This document shows positions 58,309 through 64,000 of a stretch of DNA of 64,000 bases, piece after piece. Numbering within the stretch: the stretch's first letter is position 1; each line of letters opens with the position of its first letter. The DNA is from Ceratodon purpureus. Its lineage: Eukaryota > Streptophyta > Bryopsida > Pseudoditrichales > Ditrichaceae. The DNA lies in assembly GCA_014871385.1 (NCBI GenBank), contig CM026422.1:22871014-22935013 (forward strand). The letters are read 5' to 3'. The position numbers and the translations under genes were made by a program. A model generated the notes under the pieces. It was not told the origin of the DNA. It saw nothing but the letters and a program-made list of their open reading frames with translations, and did no database searches.

Positions 58309-60067
58309 CTAGTTGAGATATCCCAGGTAGTAAGACAAGAGTACAAGAACTGAGATTCCAATAATGATGTTGAGAAAGTAGTTAGAGCCCATGGCCTTGT
58401 TAGGAGCACCCCCAAGAGCCAGATACTCTGCACGAATCTTGTCCTTCATGCCATCTGAGAGATCTTGCTTGTCTTCCGGTTGAGAGGAGTACCTGGCAGC
58501 CACAAAAATCTCAGGCTCGACCTTCTTCTCAGGCTTGTCGAGGAAGAAACCTTCAGGTGGGTCAAATTCCGAACCAAGCTCACTGAGCTTCGCATGTGAG
58601 ACGGCGTAGTCGTTGAAGAATGCCTTCTCGTCATTGGCATACTTCTCAGCGTACTTCTTGAAAGATGGATCTTCGAACAAGACTGCATCTGTGGGCAAGA
58701 CCACAAGCTCGGCGTCTTTCTTCTCCTTGATCTCCTTGAAGTAAGAGTTGTCGAATTTCAACCACTCCGGCGTCCATGAGCTGCCTCCTGGTGCTCCCGG
58801 CCCATCCTTGGTGTACTTCGTCTCCTTCTTTCCAAATCCACTCCGATCGGGTCGGACTCTGCCTAGAGTGTGTGCACCTGAAAAAAGAATTGCAAGAGAG
58901 TATCATCAGTAATGGACATTCACAAGACCCAGAAACACACATATAACATACCAAGAAACTTAGTCAACACTCCAATGTAATCAAGTTGCCCTGTAATTTC
59001 TTAGAGAACAAGAGGACTAATTCACCGCAACCCCCATTCTCGAATAAAACCCGTGGAGTGATGTTTATACTGGCCGCAGTACACTTGTAATGTCACAATT
59101 TATCAGAAATTGCTACTTGAAACATAGATTTTAAGCAGAAATTTACCTCCCTCTCATAAAAAATGCTTCATTGCACACATACCCAACCATTTCAGATTTG
59201 AAATCTGTAAGCGAGACATCCGAAAGACTGTTTGAAACCCTAAACAAGCAACAAACGCCCCAGCTTCTTTCACGTGAAAGTATCTAGAGGCAGGGGAAGA
59301 CTCGACAAGTGGAGAAAAGGGTATGTTAAATGGGTACCTGAGAGGGCGACAATGTCCTGATCGTTCAAGCCCATTCTGTAGAACACATTGCGGAGATGGT
59401 CAGCGGGGGAGGGTGGGTCGGCGTCGGGGAGGAAGCCCTCCTTGACACATTGGTGCTCCCCCTCAATGTCCTTGCGGCCATAGCGCAGGGGGATTTTGGG
59501 GCCCCCAGCGTCCTCAATAGCAGTGGCGCTCGCAAGCTGGAAGAGGTCCGCATACGTGATACCAGGATACTTCTTCGTAATCTCATCCAGCAGCGCGGTA
59601 GCATTGAACAGCCCCGCGTTCGCCTTATGGTTCTGCACCATACTGTACCTAAGACTACCATTGGCGCCGCCCCGCGCCGGCCACTCCTTCACATCCTTAT
59701 TATACGTCCCCGCATCATGCCACCCCAGACGAATCAATATCGGGTGGCAGTGCTTCTCCTTCAACAATGCCTTGATATCCTCCCTTGCCGCCTTCAGCTG
59801 CGCAGGGTCCGACGCCAACGCCCTCACAGCCTCCGACCCACCCACTCTCCTCGCCACAACCCCAACCTTCGAACTCCTCTTCACCGGCACCAAACTCGGC
59901 AAAAACTCCGACCTGAGCTGCTTCCCAGACGCCGAACCCCGTCTCCTAGTCACAAACCCAGACGAAGCCGCCTCCGACGACACAGTGCTCGACGACGACG
60001 CCACTCTCTGCACACCAACAACCCCCGTGCTCCCTAGCCCCAGCACTGAGGACGCTGCAGTCGCCAT
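58309..60067 (-). CDS. chloroplast thylakoid-bound L-ascorbate peroxidase (tAPX), two exons
   Basis: Class I haem peroxidase that reduces hydrogen peroxide with ascorbate in the plastid water-water cycle. Exons (minus): 60067-59338 and 58877-58309, joined within the SG|AHTLGR motif; phases close, giving 432 residues. Residues 1 to about 80 are Ser/Val/Arg-rich with almost no acidic residues, a typical chloroplast transit peptide. The active-site distal segment [14 protein letters not shown] carries Arg, Trp and His; the proximal haem ligand is His 246 in SGAHTLGR. The substrate and cation loops read [17 protein letters not shown] and [15 protein letters not shown]. After the catalytic domain comes a linker rich in Pro/Glu, and a terminal membrane segment ([20 protein letters not shown], about 408-430) anchors it to thylakoids. 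That tail separates it from the soluble stromal form. No lesions were seen. Confidence 0.95.
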
Positions 60068-63000
60068 AACGAACTACCAACCAAACCAAACCAAACCAAA
60101 CCTCGAAAACCAGCACCCAAATTCAACAACCAGAATCCAAAGACTGTAACTTTGTCTAGATATGAACTAAACTGGTATCGATATCCCAAGTGGGCTAACT
60201 TCCAACTTCGGAACCTGTTCTAGCAGTCACTGTACAACCAGATATATGTGGACACTGCTCTACTGATATAATGTAGATGATTGCAGCAACTTGGGGAGCA
60301 AGTAATGTAACGAAGGTAGTCGAGAGGAAGCTGAATTGGGAATTCTCGGAGGTGAGCTAGTACAGTACTAGAGAGTGCGAAACTGCAGGCGAAGCAGGGG
60401 TACAACTGTGGGCTGCGGAGTTGATGATGATGAGTTTTCGATCACAAGTGATCGGTTTGTGCGATGAATCGGTGATCGATCGAGCCAGCGAGCTCGCTCT
60501 GTGTCTAGTGCACGTGGACACGGCAGGAAGGCCGGAGCATCCCGTTGGTCCAATGGCGCCGTTCGAGTCAACCGCGATAGGCCATCCATCGCCTCGCCCC
60601 AGATCATGCACGTCCGTTTTTATGTTTTTTGGTGTAAATTATTTAATAAACTTACTCCCATTCTTAAATTCCCAGTTCTAAATCCAACAGACTGAGTCGT
60701 ATTCCGGACATGTCTACTGATGTTACGGTACCGAAAATGCTGGACGTGATTGATGAAGATTTTAATGTGAGTAGATCTTTTCAATATGGACTGCTGATAT
60801 GTGTGATTAGTTAGTGTGAAGTTATAGAGCGGAGGTGTTTCTGTGTGAAGGCAGGAGTGGCATTTTTGGGAATGTTTTAAGGAGGAGCGGTTCTGTGGAA
60901 TTAACCATTCATTCTGGCCGCCGCATATTGGACCCTTGCATTAAGTTGACGGTAACCTAACTTCTCTGTACTGTGTCAGTTTTTCCGAGATGTGTAGCCT
61001 TTGTAGAGCTTGAATGTTACATTGTTCATTACAGTATTCTTTCCATTACCTGAATAACTTAGATAGTCAAGTGTTGCTGCTTTTGAATTCTTCATTTTGT
61101 AGATTGAAAACTCGAAACAGGCTCAAAACAAGTGGAGTAATTAACCCACTTGAGTAATTAACGTCCCACTGCAGCAGAATCTGGAGTGTGATTAAGGGTA
61201 TTACATTCTGAGAGGTTAGTAGATTTCTACGTATTATTATGCTCTAGTGCAAGGTTCCGGAAGAGGTCACCCGGCTATTATTCTTTTTATAATAAGATTA
61301 TTGGTAACTTATGTATAATATTTATGTGATACTTCGATGATACTCATGTGATATTTAGGTGAGATTTAAGTTTTGAACCGGGAACAATCCTAAACCTCCA
61401 AAATCAGACTGGAAAATCAGCACTTTCATTCGGCTCACTTACAACTAACTGCCCACAGATCATTGGTTCTACTGTAGTTTTATAAAATGGGTCCTCTCAT
61501 TGATGAAAAAAGTGGATCATGGAGGGGTGAGGCAATTCATGAAAGCTGAAAAATGCACAAATGAGCAGGCACTTTGGAAGGTACCATGTGGCAGCTCCAT
61601 TCACCCATCTTCTGGATTGCAATTTGCGTTGGTCCACATATCTGCATCCAGCGTGTGTTGGCCACAGATAGCATTCTAGTCCTATCAACAGCCCCAGCAC
61701 GGAGCTTTTCCACTTGGCAATTGTTTAACACATTTTCAAGGTCCTAAATGTTCTTTTCAGGACTTATTAGCTTGTGCCAAGTATATGCTGAGTCGCCTTC
61801 ACTCCTGTAGTTGACGTTGGATTTTACCAGGCTACAAAGTTTGCCAAGTATTCTTGGCAGTGTCCAAATATACTGAGGTCCCCAGAAAAATACCTTGAGG
61901 CAATTGTGAAGGAGGGAATTATCAAATGCATTTCAATAATTGCAGTTAAAATATTGTGTTTTCAGTAGTTAGGTAGCTGGTTCGTGGACTTCCAAACAGG
62001 TATTTTTTATTTTTTTGAAAAAATAAGGTTTGTCTCTTAGAATTTTTAATTTTTTAATTTTTATGTTTTCAAGAAAACACTAAAAATATTTTTTCATTAA
62101 TTAAAATAATATAATATTTTTAAAATATAATTTACTAGTTTTCTATCATTAGATTTTTCTTTTTTCTTTTTTATTTTAAAATCGTATTTGAATGACTTAG
62201 CTATCTAATTCCAATTGTGTAGTAATCAATATAGTATGCAATGTCACATAGGACGCTTCTCAAGAAATACTATTTTTTATGAAGAAATTTAATGAAAATA
62301 AATAAATAAAATTCTATAAAATATTTTTTAAATTGGGCTATCTAAAAAGAGAGAATTGCCCGCTATATCATATCAAAGATCATTAAAAAGAGCTCGCAGA
62401 TCAATTAGGCCATCCAACAACTTTCTTTTGGATTTTTGAATTTCAAGGAATTATTTTTAGGAAATCCCAAAATTCTGAATTGGAGACAATATTTTTTTCT
62501 TATAATTTTTTAATCAATTCTAAAATATAACATATTCAATTATTAAACGATTAAAGCCCAAAAGAACATATACCATGGTTTTGGAGTGTAAAATGGGTTA
62601 TTTCCATCATTTAGTTTTTTATGATTTGAAATATTTAAATGATAGAAGTAAGTTCTTTAATTTATAAATAGTTTAAATTCATCAAAATGTATACAATTAC
62701 GGACGCGTAATGTTTCTCAATATTGTTAATGGTCATTCAAACTTGTTTCATTTTTAGTGATTATTAGTCAATTAAATAACTAGTCAACAAGGTGCACACG
62801 TTGAGCATTTGTAGAGTAAAAAATTTTACTTCAAAGAATTTTGAGTGAAAAGTCTTAAATCTAGCAGCTTTTATTGTTTTCTCCTTCAATTATTTTACAA
62901 TGATTAGAAATAAATTAGTACAAAAAAAATAATGCTTCTGCTTTATGAAGCTACATACACATTTTATACCATTTATGAACATACAAAGTTATATTTGAAA

Positions 63001-64000
63001 GAGTTTTGTAAATCTGTATTATAAATTTTTTGAGTTATGCATATATATGTTTGAAATTTATAGTTTTTAATAATGACTTTTGAAAGGATTTTTGTAAAAA
63101 TGAAATGAAAAGAAATGTGATTGTAAAACATATGTACTTATTTGCATAAACATATAGACCCAATTCATTTGACTATACAGCTTGTCCATCATCCATTGTC
63201 ATTGTTTCATTATTGCATTCATTGTTTATCCTATGCAATTTTTTATTTTTTCATTCCGTTAACTCCAAACATCTATATTCCACACCAACGAGGCACTTAA
63301 GTTAATAATACTATGACAAAGTTTCTACTTAACTTAAGACTTGTTTTTCATGTACATTATATGGCATACATTATGTCATGCCACTCTTCATGCATATGAG
63401 TACATTTCTATACATGAAGAATTCAAAATTTCTTGATTACTTCCTAAGTATTTTTTTTATATATTTAACTCGTGCCAATCACTACAAAATTTTGAATGCA
63501 ATCACTCTTACAGTTATTTTCTAAATGATTAATCTTTGTAATACATTAAATTTCTCACTTCTATATTTATTTATCACACTATTGATATTACTTTTAAACA
63601 ATTTTGAAGTGTTTCTTGAATCTTGTAACGAAGAATCATTTTTAATATTTTCTACATATTATGCATACTTTCACTACTTCAAATGAATGAAAATGCATTA
63701 ATACAACACATTGACTACGTACATAATCAATTGAAACATGACACTCCTTATACATCACTCTTGAAAAAATATTTACTTTTAATCACCAACAATGTTTATT
63801 AAATGTATAACATAATCTTTGGCCTTGAGTTATACACATCTACTGCAACAATGACATCATGATATTAATGCAAGAAATTGGGCACGTTAATTGACAACTA
63901 CTTGCTAGACTTTTGTCCCGCAGTCATGATATCATCGCTTGTGCCTTTGGCCACAACTTCATGAGGAGCTTCATCTTCATGTATCTCGTACACATCATGC
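60068..64000. other. right-end intergenic region
   Basis: The first few hundred bp are the presumed promoter of the peroxidase gene. To about 61980 the sequence has mixed composition with no recognised gene. From about 61980 it becomes strongly AT-rich with no coding signal or obvious tandem repeat. An open frame at 61537-61731 (minus) is not recognised. Confidence 0.45.

Noticed and set aside
59396-60149. Long open frames (over 210 codons) on plus strand across the ascorbate peroxidase exon
   Set aside because: They are antisense shadows of a GC-rich coding exon, with arginine/proline-rich composition and no recognisable domain.

Overview
The window is nuclear DNA of a land plant. It holds spliced GT-AG genes for a TIR-NB-ARC-LRR immune receptor, a laccase-type multicopper oxidase, a thylakoid ascorbate peroxidase, an EndoU-family protein and a plant-type U2 snRNA. 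The wording of the TIR domain (HKIFLSHSGAQK) and a large Helentron point to a non-seed plant, probably a bryophyte; that assignment is inference. Exon models below were built by hand. In every multi-exon host gene called with high confidence the splice phases close exactly.

Layout. 1-6.2 kb: a decayed 5' part of a pyridoxal kinase gene (minus), AT-rich repeats, and a TATA box followed by a 70-bp hairpin-bearing tandem array. 6.2-7.1 kb: a small helical protein of unknown function. 7.6-12.6 kb: dispersed repeats (segments A, B, C and R1). 12.6-17.7 kb: a complete six-exon TNL receptor (minus). 18.3-45.3 kb: a second copy of the A-B repeat split by a 25.5-kb nested transposon. 47.6-50.0 kb: an EndoU-like gene. 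50.7-53.6 kb: a seven-exon laccase (minus). 56.5-56.7 kb: U2 snRNA (minus). 58.3-60.1 kb: a two-exon thylakoid ascorbate peroxidase (minus). 60-64 kb: AT-rich DNA without recognised genes.

The main find is the element at about 18728-44210. I read it as one Helentron (Helitron2-type rolling-circle transposon). Its flanks rejoin to give the unbroken A-B repeat present at 7643-8966. Its ends carry a perfect 10-bp inverted repeat at unequal distances from the two termini, plus hairpins. It encodes an RPA-like protein with a zinc ribbon; a giant OTU - HUH Rep - SF1 helicase - endonuclease polyprotein; and a second large protein (ORF2) with its own OTU-like domain, related to the first, followed by roughly 600 residues I do not recognise. 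It also appears to hold captured host gene pieces near its 5' end. A chromodomain Ty3/gypsy element with seemingly identical LTRs lies inside Rep/helicase. A 4.3-kb hAT-like foldback element with about 846-bp near-identical inverted arms lies inside ORF2. Both host reading frames resume in frame past the insertions. The Helentron genes carry a few point lesions, so this copy is dead but young enough to read.
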